DNA of 64,000 nucleotides from Capitella teleta (taxonomy: Eukaryota; Annelida; Polychaeta; Capitellidae): contig KB307321.1 in assembly GCA_000328365.1 (NCBI GenBank), forward strand, positions 19,419 to 83,418, given 5' to 3'. The notes beneath the pieces were generated by a model that was given only the letters and a program-made list of their open reading frames with translations, made no database searches and was not told the origin of the DNA. This document shows, piece by piece, positions 1 to 11,800 of the stretch (the stretch's first letter is position 1; every line of letters begins with the position of its first letter). The position numbers and the translations under genes were made by a program.

Positions 1-74
1 CTNCATCCACGTTTTCAATGTCAAATCGGACAAATGAATCATAATTATTTGCAATGTAATTTAATATTGCTTAC

Positions 75-503
75 CTGTTTATAGGGGAAGACTTCAGTTT
101 TACAGTTTGCACACAATTGGTAGGTGTCTGCATGGGTATTGTTGGATGACCACTGTCTGCCACACGAAGGACACTTAAGCTTCCCATAAGCTCTTTCTTT
201 GCCTTGATATGGTGTCAGCCCTTCTCCGCCGCCCTGAAACCAAACACAAATATACCGTATAATATGTTTTGGGAACAGATATTTAAAAGTGACTCAGTGC
301 GTTATTTCTTTCGACACTGATAGATGGCATCCATAATACGCTTACATTGTATCTGTTAACCTTTGATGCAACAAGTAGATAATATGTTAATATAAATTAC
401 ACGTAGCAACTTTAAACATTAAATTATACCAAATAAATGCTGATTGGATATGCTGTGATGGCTTTGTCTTAAATAGTACTTTACTACTTACTTGCACATT
501 CAT
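75..503 (-). CDS. ZCCHC24: ZCCHC24-like zinc-finger protein, 5' end (partial)
   Basis: Two coding exons read leftward: 503-492 encodes only M-N-V-Q, then after a GT-AG intron 233-75 encodes 53 residues, and a good donor (CAG|GTAAGC) shows the gene continues off the window. Phase is 0 at both junctions. Exon 2 contains [20 protein letters not shown], then W-S-S and C-A-N-C spaced as a four-cysteine zinc-binding unit, then V-F-P-Y-K. Human ZCCHC24 has [24 protein letters not shown], C-I-K-C and V-Y-P-H-K at matching places, so orthology or close homology is likely. The C-terminal zinc finger is outside the window. The family is thought to bind RNA, but its molecular role is poorly known. The 12-nt first coding exon is strikingly short; upstream of it to about 600 is presumed 5' UTR and promoter. 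An alternative is a ZAR1-type zinc finger, which fits less well. Confidence 0.85.
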
Positions 504-620
504 TGTGGAATATGACCCAGTTGATCAAAAAGGAGACTGGTTTAGAATGCTGCGGAGCTTGTGCAGCTGATGCTAAACTTTAAACTAAAGACTGATAATG
601 CGAACTGAATCGCTGCTTTT

Positions 621-953
621 ATGTGTGACACTCTGGTCTGTTTATCGAAACGGAAACTTGGGGATTCCCCAGTTATTCAAAGAAAGTGGGATGGATCCAC
701 AGTAAAACGCAAGCTCAGCCTTTCTCACAAGAACGTTCTGCTGTGTATTTGGCAACTAGAGAGCAAAAAGAAACGAAAGTACAGTGAACTTTCAGAAAAT
801 AAAGGAGACATACCACATAACTGGGCATCAATATTGGGTCAATACTTTCGTATTAAAAGAGGAAATGTGAACTGTATTTGTATGATATTGTATGAAACTC
901 ACAAAAATGACTTAGAAGGTGATGTCGAGACAAATACACTTATTCTCATCTGA
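621..953 (+). CDS. hypothetical 110-codon open frame of unknown status
   Basis: An ATG-initiated frame of 110 codons starts about 120 bp from the ZCCHC24-like start codon and runs the opposite way, so it sits where a divergent transcript would begin. The product would be basic in its first half (several KRK and KKKRK clusters, which could act as nuclear signals) and ends L-I-L-I. I recognise no domain. A T-rich tract follows at about 970-990. It could be a small lineage-specific gene, the first exon of something larger, a transposase fragment, or chance; codon use is not clearly coding. Confidence 0.2.
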   Translation: MCDTLVCLSKRKLGDSPVIQRKWDGSTVKRKLSLSHKNVLLCIWQLESKKKRKYSELSENKGDIPHNWASILGQYFRIKRGNVNCICMILYETHKNDLEGDVETNTLILI

Positions 954-1041
954 TTAATTTCTAATTATTGTGTTATCTTTTTTTTTTTTCTTTTTTCTCC
1001 ACTGTTCTTTTTAAGTAAGAAACAATTCTCGTGTGTTTAAC

Positions 1042-1320
1042 GGATAGCTCGGTGGGTTAAACCGCTGACTACAATCCAATGCCGACCGTGGAGGTCGAGG
1101 TCCCGGGTTCGAGACCCGATCAGGCCACGTGCGTTATGATTGTGAATTATAATTGTAATCCGTTATAATTGTAATTCTTCGGTGACTCTGCAGTGCTGCC
1201 CAACTGCATAACAAGGCCGGGCGCTGTGTACTACTGTCTATGGTTGTATGCAGGATAAAGAACCCTTGGGATTTATCGATAAGAGTAGGGGGAAACCCCG
1301 GTCCCGGGTCATTCATTCAT
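1042..1320 (+). mobile_element. tRNA-derived SINE, copy 1
   Basis: The head has both internal RNA polymerase III promoter boxes: an A-box-like TAGCTCGGTGG at 1045-1055 and a B box GGTTCGAGACC at 1106-1116. The body carries GATAAAGAACCCTTGGGAT and AGTAGGGGGAAACC, and the tail is a short ATTC run at 1310-1321. A second copy with the same order of blocks lies at about 39690-41304, split by another insertion. Two copies sharing a tRNA-like head and a common body define the family within this window. Confidence 0.75.
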
Positions 1321-1353
1321 TAGAAGTGCGTGGCCACTTCTAATGAATGAATG
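1310..1353. repeat. perfect 19-bp inverted repeat with 6-bp loop
   Basis: CATTCATTCATTAGAAGTG at 1310-1328 is followed after CGTGGC by its exact reverse complement at 1335-1353. It starts in the ATTC tail of the SINE. The block TGGCCACTTCTA recurs at about 1402-1413, and between them TAATACT and AGTATTA form a second short stem near 1374-1392. DNA or RNA here could fold into strong hairpins. Confidence 0.8.
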
Positions 1354-1478
1354 GGTGGACTTTTACGGCACTCTAATACTAAAAGTATTATATTAGTGCC
1401 TCTGGCCACTTCTAGATTCAGGGAGCCAATGAGACCGTTATGTAACCGAGTATTCACGATTGTCGTCTGTGACATCTT

Positions 1479-2329
1479 ATGGAACTAGTAAATAAAATGT
1501 ATGCACAGGAAAACATGCTCAGGAAGAAATTCTATATGTGTTCACCTGATGTCAAAGTGTCTCTCTTCAAAACCTATTGTACTCCTCTGTATACTGCCCA
1601 GTTATGGTGGAACTACAGGTTATATAACCTGAAGAAAATTCATATTGCTTTTAATGATTGGTTGAGGAATTGAATTTAAAAATAAGAGAAATAGACTTTT
1701 CAATCTTTTTAAAAAACATTCCCACGCAACATTTGTATAAAAGGTCATAGACCAATTTTTTTTTTGCACCGTAAACATTATCTCTGATAATTGCAAACTC
1801 TGCTTCACTCGTTTGAATCAAAATTATGTGGAGCTGATAGAATAACCATGCATATAGAATTAATATTGCAATTGTGGGTGCCTTGGTTTAGATGGAAAGG
1901 CTGGATATACATGAAAAAGTTATACGTCACAATGCAAACAAAAAAGTTACAAGCACAGGATTTGTTATCTAGTCACTAAATTGTGAAAACTGGAAGAAAA
2001 AAATGGAAAATAAATACCGGGAAGATCACATGAAGCTTAATTAATGAATTCAGACCATAATTATTAATTATATTCATATATATTCATAATTTATTAATTA
2101 TTATGAGTAGTTTGATTACTTTTATTGAAAGGCAGATTTAAAATTCAAACTAATTATTGGTTCTGGGCTCAAAGAAAGTTTGATACTTATGTACGGTTTC
2201 TAGGTTATTTGTATGTAAGAGCAGATATTGAAAATAACCGGATACCAGATATCTAGATAAATGTATTCATTCCAGATGTACGATGGTATATTGAACCATA
2301 ATATGTTCAGAATATAACATATTAAACAA
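1479..2329 (+). mobile_element. LINE 3' end: reverse-transcriptase tail plus 3' UTR
   Basis: A 64-codon open stretch (1479-1673) contains F-Y-M-C-S-P-D-V-K, L-F-K-T-Y-C-T-P-L-Y-T-A and Y-N-L-K-K-I, the conserved block just after the reverse-transcriptase palm in CR1/L2/Jockey-group LINEs. The frame closes after F-N-D-W-L-R-N, earlier than usual for the family. The following about 655 bp (1674-2329) reappear in reverse orientation at 14610-15442, and both copies stop at the same ATTAAA-like end, as expected for a shared 3' terminus with variable 5' truncation. Confidence 0.65.
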
Positions 2330-4546
2330 TTAATTGCTAAAACATCTTGAGAAAGGGCAGGAGGAGACTGCACAACTAAAGTCGGCCCTCAATGCCACCA
2401 ACACCACTGTGGGCAATATTGCAGCTAACACTGCAATGTTGGCCGACAAGGTCAAGGTAATGGAGACAAGCTGTCCACACAGACCGCAAGATCACCCCAC
2501 TCCCGAGATTGGAATAGATCTGGTGGAAAGGCAACTCACCTCTGGTGCTCCCATCGCAGACGGTGACAGTGAAGATTTTCCAACTGTCGTCAAGAAGAAA
2601 AGGACTCAGAAGCCTGAAACTCTGACAAAAAAGCCAGATCAGCCTCAACCAGTGCAAAGGCGTAAACAATTCTCACAGAAGAAAGTCATCCAAGGAACAG
2701 CAAAGTGCACCATCTCCACTGTCAAAACCAGGAGGATTCACGTGCATGCCTCTCGGTTTGCACCAAGCCTTGATCCACAAGAACTGGCTGACCACCTAAA
2801 AGCGCAGCTGAAATGCAATGTGGGGTGTGAAAAGATCTTGCATGACGAGAGTCCTTTCGCCTCGTTCCAGGTGACAGCCGACTTAGAAAACCCACAGACC
2901 CTCTATCCCGAAGAGATCTGGCCAGAGGGTGCTGTTATCCGGTGCTTCATTGTGAAGAGAGGATTCACAGGATCTGGGAATGGAGGAAACACACCGACAA
3001 GTTCAACATCCATGTTGTGAGCTACAACTGCAGAGGTCTACGTATTGGTAACTCTACTTATGAACATGCCAGACGCCAAATTGTGAAAGATCTGTGTGAT
3101 ACAAATCTCGTTGTGTGTCTCCATAGAACAGTATATCAGACCACTTCAGTTTGATGTCAAATGGGCTACTTGTATTGAAATCATTTTACAGTCAAAACGT
3201 TTAGTCATAATCAATGTTTATATGCCGTATAAATGTATAGAGAATGAGCCTCTCTTCATTGACTGTTTGATCCATATCTGTGCTTGCATTGAGAGCCTTG
3301 ATATTACTTGTGTACTATTGACAGGTGATTTTAATGCTGATGTGTCAGATGCTCAGTCATCCTTTGCTGAGCATTTTACTCACTATATAGAGGAAACTGG
3401 TCTTATATTATCTAGCAAGTCTTTACTGCCTCAAGACACTTTTACTTTTGTTAGTAACTGGGGCATTGTCTCATGGCTAGATCACTATTTGTATGTACTG
3501 CTGATGCTCATGACTTAATCCTAAACATGTAAGTGCATTATGAATATGCCACTGATGATCACATCCCAATAGGTGTAGTGCTTAATGCAGATCTCATTCC
3601 AGAAGTTTCTGGTAGTAGCAATGAGGAACCTAAAACAAAGATTGAGTGGTCCAAAGTAACATCAGCCTTGTTGAATGACTATTGCTTAGTCACTGATGAC
3701 TTATTACAATCACCAGATATTCCTAACAATGCCTTGTTCTATACTGATGTACACTGTACAGAAGAAAATTGTGTTAAATCAATTGGTGAACTATATGATG
3801 CAATCACCAAGTGTTTAACTGTTGCAAGTAAACCTCTTGAGGATAAAAAGCATAAACATAATGGTAGCAAACCTGGTTGGAATGCATATGTAGCAGAGGC
3901 CCACTACGCTGCTAGGGATGCTTTCCATCTCTGTAGTAGTCATGGTAAACCTATGCAAGGACCAATCTTTGAAATGAAGAAACGACTCACAGCCCAGCTT
4001 AAGTATGCCCTGTGGTTCATTAAGGGAAATGAGGATGCCATGTGACATGATTCGCTAGCGAACAAACTAATGCAGAATAATGTTGTCGGTTTCTGGAAAG
4101 AAATTAAGCAAATTGATAACTAAAAGACCCCTCTTCCAACTAATATAGATGGTGTAACTGGGGAAAAAGAAATTGCTGGTCTTCGGAGGGAAAGGTACTC
4201 TGACATTATTTAATTGTGTTCCTAGTGATATCAATGAAATAGGATTTGATGATCTCGTTTACTCTGATGAAATGTCTGTATCTGCTGAAGAGATAAAAGA
4301 TGCTCTCTGTAATTTAGTCTGTGGTAAAGCAATTGGAGATGACCAAATTTCTGCAAAGCACCTGAAGTATGTTAGAGCTCGCATTTTACCTCTACTATCA
4401 TTATGTTTCACTAGTTTCCTTGTACATGGATGGCTTCCAGCCGCTATGATGTCCAGTATACGTGTTCCTATAATTAAGGATAAAACAGGAAAAATCAATG
4501 CCAGTTTAAACTACAGACCAATTGCCTTATCTAGTATTCTAAGATA
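2330..4546 (+). mobile_element. 5' portion of a LINE (ORF1, endonuclease, start of RT), truncated
   Basis: Open frame 2334-3020 encodes an ORF1-like protein: a lysine- and glutamine-rich middle, then R-I-H-V-H-A-S-R-F and V-K-R-G-F-T-G-S-G-N. The apurinic-type endonuclease follows in pieces: S-Y-N-C-R-G-L-R (about 3018), L-T-G-D-F-N-A-D (about 3318-3341) and S-W-L-D-H (about 3474). A linker frame (3533-4045) precedes the beginning of reverse transcriptase at 4173-4546, with G-K-A-I-G-D-D-Q-I-S and N-Y-R-P-I-A-L-S-S. The remaining RT domain is absent: the frame ends at 4546 where a TTCA-type microsatellite begins. The order EN-RT and the motifs fit the CR1/L2/Rex group. At least three frame interruptions separate the pieces, so it is not active. 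Confidence 0.8.
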
Positions 4547-5060
4547 GGCTCATTCATTCATTCATTCATTCATTCATTCATTCATTCATTCATTCATTCA
4601 TTCATTCATTCATTCATTCATTCATTCATTCATTCATTCATTCATTCATTCATTCATTCATTCATTCATTCATTCATTCATTCATTCATTCATTCATTCA
4701 TTCATTCATTCATTCATTCATTCATTCATTCATTCATTCATTCATTCATTCATTCATTCATTCATTCATTCATTCATTCATTCATTCATTCATTCATTCA
4801 TTCACTCACTCACTCACTCCCTCACTCACTCACTCACTCACTCATTCAATCACTCACTCGTTCCCTCGCTCACTCGCTTGCTCGCTAACTCCCTCACTCA
4901 CTCACTCCCTCGCTCGCTCGCTCGCTCGTTCGTTCGCTCGCTCGTTCGTTTGTTCGTTCATTCATTCATTCATTCATTCATTCATTCATTCATTCATTCA
5001 TTCATTCATTCATTCATTCATTCATTCATTCATTCATTCATTCATTCATTCATTCATTCA
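4547..5060. repeat. compound TTCA-type microsatellite
   Basis: About 510 bp of four-base units: pure CATT/TTCA repeats at 4550-4803, a variant block of CACT, CCCT and CGCT/CGTT units at 4803-4957, then pure CATT units again to 5060. The variant middle implies point changes spread by later unit expansion. It replaces the rest of the LINE reverse transcriptase and directly abuts the transposon at 5068. The SINE tail at 1310-1321 shows the same unit, so a retroposon tail is a plausible seed. Confidence 0.95.
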
Positions 5061-5067
5061 TAGTACC

Positions 5068-8000
5068 TAGTATCCTATATGCTAAAGAGAGTAGCGCAAA
5101 GTGAGATTTGAACGCCATTTTGTTTCTTAGAAACGGAGCCTCCGCTATCTTTTAACATGGAAAAATCATACCCAACTGCATTAAATTCAGTATAACTTTA
5201 CCAAACGTGCATGAAAACCCTTAAAGCCGACTGTTATTTCTTCCTTAGATATTTCTTCATCAGGAAAAAATATTTTTGGGTCCATTCGCGATTTTTAACT
5301 CTCGTAATCATAAAGTGAATCGACGCGAGAATCGATAAAATCATAACGCCGAATTCGAACTGATCCTTGAAAATTCCCGAAATCTATACTTCTTGAGTGA
5401 CAATAAATCAATAATTTCGAGCGCTTTCCGGTTTGAAATTAATATTTTTGAATAGATTAAACCCTCGTTAACATACTAATAATATTGTTGGAATTCTATA
5501 AATTACTCCCACATTGGTTATTACGCTTCAAACAACCCCACTGTTACGTTGCTCTTGTGTACTCGTCGCCCACGCGACATATGAATTCCAACCATAACGT
5601 CACTCTTGGTTCGTTATGATTTCAATGAGCCTGCCCTCACCTGGAAGAAAACAGAACTATATTATAGAAACTGAGCTGATAATTTATGAGAAATTCTTTT
5701 TTGAGTCGATCGAAACAACCCGATCGAACCTGTCACACAATCGGTTAAAATCCTCAGAAGTCAAAAGCTCGAATTTACGCGGAACGGTGCACGTGGTGGG
5801 TTCATTGTCAGTGATTGTGAATAACCATTGGAAATGTTAACTTTTCTTTTGTTTGACGAGCGATAATGAGTGACATCATGATGTTTGACATGCATAGCCG
5901 ATGATAGCGTTAGTAAGCCAGCAGTGCATGTCACAATACATCAGTGGTAATTGTTATGCTAAGTCTAACTGTGACACAGGCCGCTCGCCTGTCTATGACT
6001 GGGTCGGTGAGAGTCGTGTGTTCTTGTGTTAACTCGAGGCCAATAGTCTTGAATAGACAGTAGTCACAGTGACTCAGTGTCAGTCACTTGATCAGTGTTG
6101 TAGTGGAAATAGTATCAACTATTTTGCAAAAATAACACTAATATATGATATAAATTTAAAGATACTCAGATAGACTAATATTTATTGCAGACTTTGCTAA
6201 ATTTTGCAGCTAAGCATTGCAGTTGCATATCATAAGGTAGTACTTGAAGTGTTTATTCGGGCGAAGTGTGTACACATATACATATACCATACGATGAACA
6301 CAATAAATTATTCAGATGGCGTACGTGTACTGACTGCCAGTCTCCACACTCACTGAATATCATGCTAGTCTAACATGTACGTCGACGCCAAGACGGAATT
6401 TTTGCGATTAGCGATGATCGCAAATATTTTATTTATTCTATTAAGCACGTTATGAGCATGTATGCTCAGACAAGTTTAAGCTAATACTGTGAACCAATGG
6501 TGTTATTCATATTCAGAATAATATTATAAAATTATATTAATTGTTAAAAATCCAATGTATAAAAGGTGAAGGAATGAATTCAATTTATATCTTGACAGAA
6601 TGAAAAGGACACAAGTTGTGTATTTACTTCCACAACAACTTTGTTGTTTGCTACTTTTTTGGTTGTTTTTTCCTCTGAACTGAATTCAAGGTTATGCACT
6701 TTTTCATGTTTTCCCAGATCCTTGATTTATTTCAGTGATTATGATTAATGATTCATTTTATTTTTCTAATAATATTTTTTGCTGATTCCAGGTGGATGTT
6801 TTGAATTGGAGATGAAAATATGTTGTGAATACTCCATCAGTGCTTGTGGTTGGAACTGCATTTAACGAATCTTGATTACGGCTTGATGAAAGTGCATACA
6901 AAATCCTGCTATTACCTAACTCTCACCTTGAATTGTACATTTTTCTCAATTACCCAATCAGTTGCACATAGCTCTATGACCGCATGAATTTGATGTGCTT
7001 TTTTTTTTTTCAAATTATATTTATCAAGGCACCATTTGTTTTGATTAGAACTTCAAAGTTGATTAATTGTTTTTGGAAATTTGGTTTGATATGATGAGAG
7101 CTTGTATTAAGTATTGTAACAAATAAAGATTTATTTGTTTTCAACATGGTCTTTCTTGTCATTCAATATCTTAATTGTACATTCCATTTTTGAGAGTCTT
7201 CAATAAGTTTTTTTTTTTATGTTCATTCGGCTTCTCGATCCAACTAAGTAATGAAAACTATATGTATATCTGCATGTTTGAAAGACCGGTATTATCGTAG
7301 GATATGACACCAATATTTTGGAATAAATAAGGAAATAAAGAAAAATAATTATTTGTATTTATTTCATTGCAATCAAAGTACAACCTGGCCATCAATATTT
7401 ATAATAGGTGGTCTGGCCATTAGTCCTTGATCGTTCTATAATATATTTGCAAGAAATACATTGATGTAAGGACATTAAATAATTGTACTTTTACCTATAG
7501 AATAATACCAGAACATGCATCGGACATGACAGTCATGGATATCATAACGCACGTTCCCCGTCACGAAAAGAAAAATTGACTATAAAATGAATGGATTATT
7601 AATAATAAAATCGATCTTTAGTGAATACAATGATTGAACAACCGTCTCTTTATCATTTCCGTGCCTAATTTCACGTTTTTTTTGCATTTTTCTTTGGTCG
7701 AATGAATCAGCTTCTGATACTTTTATTACGAACGCGATATCGGCGAATTATCCGCGGCTGTCACTTAACTTTGAGCTTGCTCAACTATCGAAACAGTGGG
7801 GTTGTTATAAGTGCAATTAACGATGTTAAAATGATTTATAAAATTTCAACAATGGTATTAGTATCTTTATGAAGGTTTAATCTCTCGAAAAAGTATAATT
7901 GTGAAACGAAATGTTCAGGAAATTATCGATTTATTGTCAGTTGAAAGTGCCAATTTTTCTACTTTCTCCAGAGTTTGTCGAATTGCGCGTTATGATTGTG

Positions 8001-8698
8001 CTCGATTTTATCGATTCTGGTCGATTCACGTTATGATTACGAGAGTTTAAAATCGTGAATGGGCCCAATAACATTTTTTTTTCAGATAAAGAAATATCTA
8101 AGGAAGAAATAACAGTCAACTTTAAGTTTTTCCATGCACGATTGGCAATATTATACTAATTAAATTGTTGGATATGATTTTTCCATGTTATTTTCCGATG
8201 TTGCAAAAGTATCGTAAACAGTGGAGTTTGAAGCATAATTGAAAATGTTTAACGAATTTATAAGCCTCCCAAAATGCTTCCAGTATCTTTATGAGGATTT
8301 AATCTCTCTAAAAATGTTCATTTTATATCGAAATGTGCTCGAAATTATTGATTTATTGTCAGTTGAAAAGCGCTATGCTATCACGAATTGCGCCGTCGTG
8401 ATTTTGTTCGATTTACCCACTTCTTCTCGATTCACTTTATGATTACGAGAGTTAAAAATCGCGAATGGACCCAAAAATATTTTTTTCTGATGAAGAAATA
8501 TCTCAGAAAGAGATAACAGTCGGCTTTAAGGGTTTTCATGCACGATTGGCGAAGTTATACTGAATTTACTGCGGTTGGGTATGATTTTTCCATGTTAAAA
8601 GATAGCGGAGGCTCCTTTTCTAAGAAACAAAATGACGCCCATGTTCTAAATTTCCAGGAACCCGGTTTGCGCTACTCTCTTTAGCATATAGGATACTA
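5068..8698. mobile_element. 3.6-kb non-autonomous DNA transposon with ~480-bp inverted arms
   Basis: The ends are exact inverted repeats (TAGTATCCTATATGC at 5068 and its complement finishing at 8698), flanked by a perfect 8-bp direct repeat ATAGTACC at 5060-5067 and 8699-8706, taken as the target-site duplication. The left arm runs to about 5545 and is mirrored at about 8216-8698. The right arm is tandemly doubled: a second, more diverged copy of its inner part lies at about 7791-8213. The centre (5546-7790) is AT-rich and has no open frame above 74 codons, so no transposase is present. An 8-bp duplication suits hAT, P or Zisupton-type elements; the superfamily is unresolved. The exact target duplication suggests fairly recent insertion, while the arms have diverged from each other. 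Confidence 0.85.
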
Positions 8699-8845
8699 AT
8701 AGTACCGCCTTTCAAATATATTTCATCAGGTTTTAATTTCTTCCAGCAGACTGCAGTTTCCGGTTTCACTCGCTCGACGTTCTCTCATCTCAAGAATTAA
8801 TGATTTTCTAATCTGTTTCCCATTGAATCGCTGAGCTAGACTGTG

Positions 8846-11800
8846 ATGGCTGTCCAGAAAGTTGGCGAATTCGCATTAGAAGTTGCTAAAAATGTTGATG
8901 GCGCAAAAATTGGCCATCCTAAACCTGTGAAACAGGTCCTTGAAGAGGATCAATATATTGAGGTCGGTGCCTTCTCATTCAGTATGATTCACTCAGCCTT
9001 CTGATTCATAATAATCATAATGATAATCATACTATAGCCATAATATGTGGGGATGATGATCTAATTATCAATATAGAGGCTTGAAACGAGATTAACTATT
9101 ATTATGATTATTCATACTCACACCGTTATCGTAGACGTCGTGGCAGGTGACCGTACGCCGTAACCTCAAACCTGCAGGCATCACATTTTTCCTTTTTAAA
9201 AAGGATTTCCATTTTTTTTTCCGGCGATCAGGGTCATTTCTGAGATCGATGTAAATCCGAGGAGTTTTTCATAATGATTTATGAGGGGGGTTTGGGCCGA
9301 GTTACGGCTGACGATTTCTTGATCACCTGGCGCTGTCGCCGAGCGCTTCCCGCCATTTAACGCGAGGCGATTAAGCGCCACCTAGCGAATGCAGCGGAGT
9401 TCAATCTAAATGGGGTCATTGACCGGATAGTAGTAGCCAGAGAGGAAAAGGAGGGAAAATTGAAGAGGCTGGAGCTGGCCAAGAAGATGTCCACGAAAGC
9501 TGAGTACATCAAAAAGAAGAAGGAAGATCTGCTGAAGGAGAGGAAAAAGCACCTCAAACAACAAAGACATGCAGCTCTGACAGCCCTTGCCTGAACCTGG
9601 TAACTTTGTAATCTGAGTTCAAGCTCTTCGGAGGTGTCACAGTCGTCGAGGTGTCGACTTGATGATCTTCATCATGATATAGATTTAAGATCGGAGGTCG
9701 GAGTTTGATGCCTGAACTTCGATCGGTTGCATACTAGTAATTAATGGCCAGTAAACTTGCTGCTTAAAAACCAAAAGCCTAGATCAAAAGGTTCAGATAT
9801 GAAAGGGAGGGGTGGGGGTGGAAGAAGTCATCTCCACGCAGTTTTTCGTCCTGATTTATAATCACCATGATGGGATCCAATTTATAGTAAGTGATCACCA
9901 CGAAGCACATGATGTTGATCATTATGTAACTTCCCGCCTCAGCGCATTTATCAATTATCACTGAAAGGCATGCCCCAAGGCACAAACAATGCTGTTTCAC
10001 ATACACGGTACATGAATGAGATGTCACAAGAAAGTCCACTGATTATAACTATAGTCTGTTAACTCCTGAAGTCATTTCTGAAAACTATATCGATATGTAT
10101 TGTAAAGTGATAACCATGTAATAATTATTTGACTAAAATCACGCCTTTGTGAGCAAGTCGAGCGATGCGTAGTAATCACTCTGTTTCATGTGTATTCGCT
10201 TTAAAGCAAAGGGCTCAGACGCTCTAATTGGCGTTGAAGAATATTGATGTTAACTTGTTAAGTGACCTCGATTTAACATGTACTAGTAATCATGAAGTTG
10301 ATCAACAGTTAGAAGTCATTTAGAAGTTGGAAGGGCACAGTCGCTGAGGGAATGTGGGAAGTGACAATCGCCTGGTTGGAAGTAGCACTGAGGAGGGGCT
10401 GGGGGTGTTGGCTTGAACAAGCACTGCTCACGGTTGATCGGTTTTGGAGTTAGCAGTCCTTAAGAGGGAGGGGGTACATAGAAACCACTAAGACCTGCAT
10501 CGCTTCCCATGTATCACGTAATGTGCGGGTTAGTTGATTGTTTCATCAGAGGATCAGAGGCTTTTAAGGGCTTATTACAACAACAACAAATTCTCCTTCA
10601 ACCCCGAAACATTGACCTAGAAATATCGCAGTATCGGAGTCGGGAGTTCCGAGCATCTCTGCACAAAACAAATGTACCGTTGCACAATAAGGTGTAACTG
10701 GACGGCAGTTCTGGACATCATCCACTATAGGATTAAAATCAACAACAAGCTATAGCAAATTATACGAGTCGGCTGTCTCAGTATGTAAGCTCTTAGGTGC
10801 TAGTTAGTGACAGTCATGTAGTAGTGACCCTGGTGCTCCGATTAAGATAACCCTCTCACCTACAGAATGTGGAGAAGATCATTGTTCGGGATTTCTTTCC
10901 TGACCTACCAAAGCTCCATGCTCAAGCCGACTACCTGACAGCATTGGAGAAAAATGATGTTGTAAAGTTGAGAGAGCTTCATATTAAGTATGGACCCAAA
11001 AGGTCCAGTGCAGCCACTCCGGGAAACATATGTAAGTCATGATTCCTTTAGTAATTCAACAGTTTCTCAGCATTCTGTTGTATCATTCAGATGCCACTCC
11101 AGCGACATTTGAAACTCCAATTGAAACAGTTCAAGAAACGCCCAAAGTATCCACGGAGAAAAGTGGAGATGACGCTGCAAAAGAAGCGGATGTCGATGCA
11201 GAACCACCGACACACAACCCTGAAAAGCCCAAAGGTAAGCGGAATTCATGAATTTTCTTAAATTTAAACTTTTATGTGTTATGGATCTTACATCTGATGT
11301 TTAATTTTACAGTTAAAGAACTTGGAGATCTGAGACTGGATAAATATTTGTCAAAGGTCACAAGTGAGGATAACACGTCTTTTGAGGAGATTCAGCGTGA
11401 GTCAGAGTTGAAGACTCGTCTTAAGCATGATTGGCTCTTTGCCAAAGAAGGGGAAACAAAAGAGGTGAGGCATTCTTCCCATGCAATTCCCATTGGGTTT
11501 ATGACTTTTATGAGCTTGAAATATAGTTCTCATGAATATATGATTCCACTTTGACTGTGAAATTAGAGCGCCAAATCATGAATCGCATTATGGATTGACA
11601 TAAATTTTGCTTCAGGAGCAGCAAGCACGCCTCTGCCTGCCCTCCATGGAGCAACAGGCCATTGCTGAGAACCCTGGTGGCCTGCTCCAGTCCTGGACAT
11701 ACGTCAATAAGAATGCCCTCATGTACCCCCCAGAAGGTGCGTTAATCTTCGCAATGGCATTCAACACGATGACCCGTTATTCATAATTTCAGGCGTGCCC

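Noticed and set aside
1045-1116. Functional tRNA gene
   Set aside because: A and B boxes are present but the acceptor and anticodon arms do not pair, and the same head is attached to the SINE body in another copy.
4547-5060. Regular short repeats that could suggest a CRISPR array
   Set aside because: Four-base units without unique spacers in a eukaryotic context: a microsatellite.
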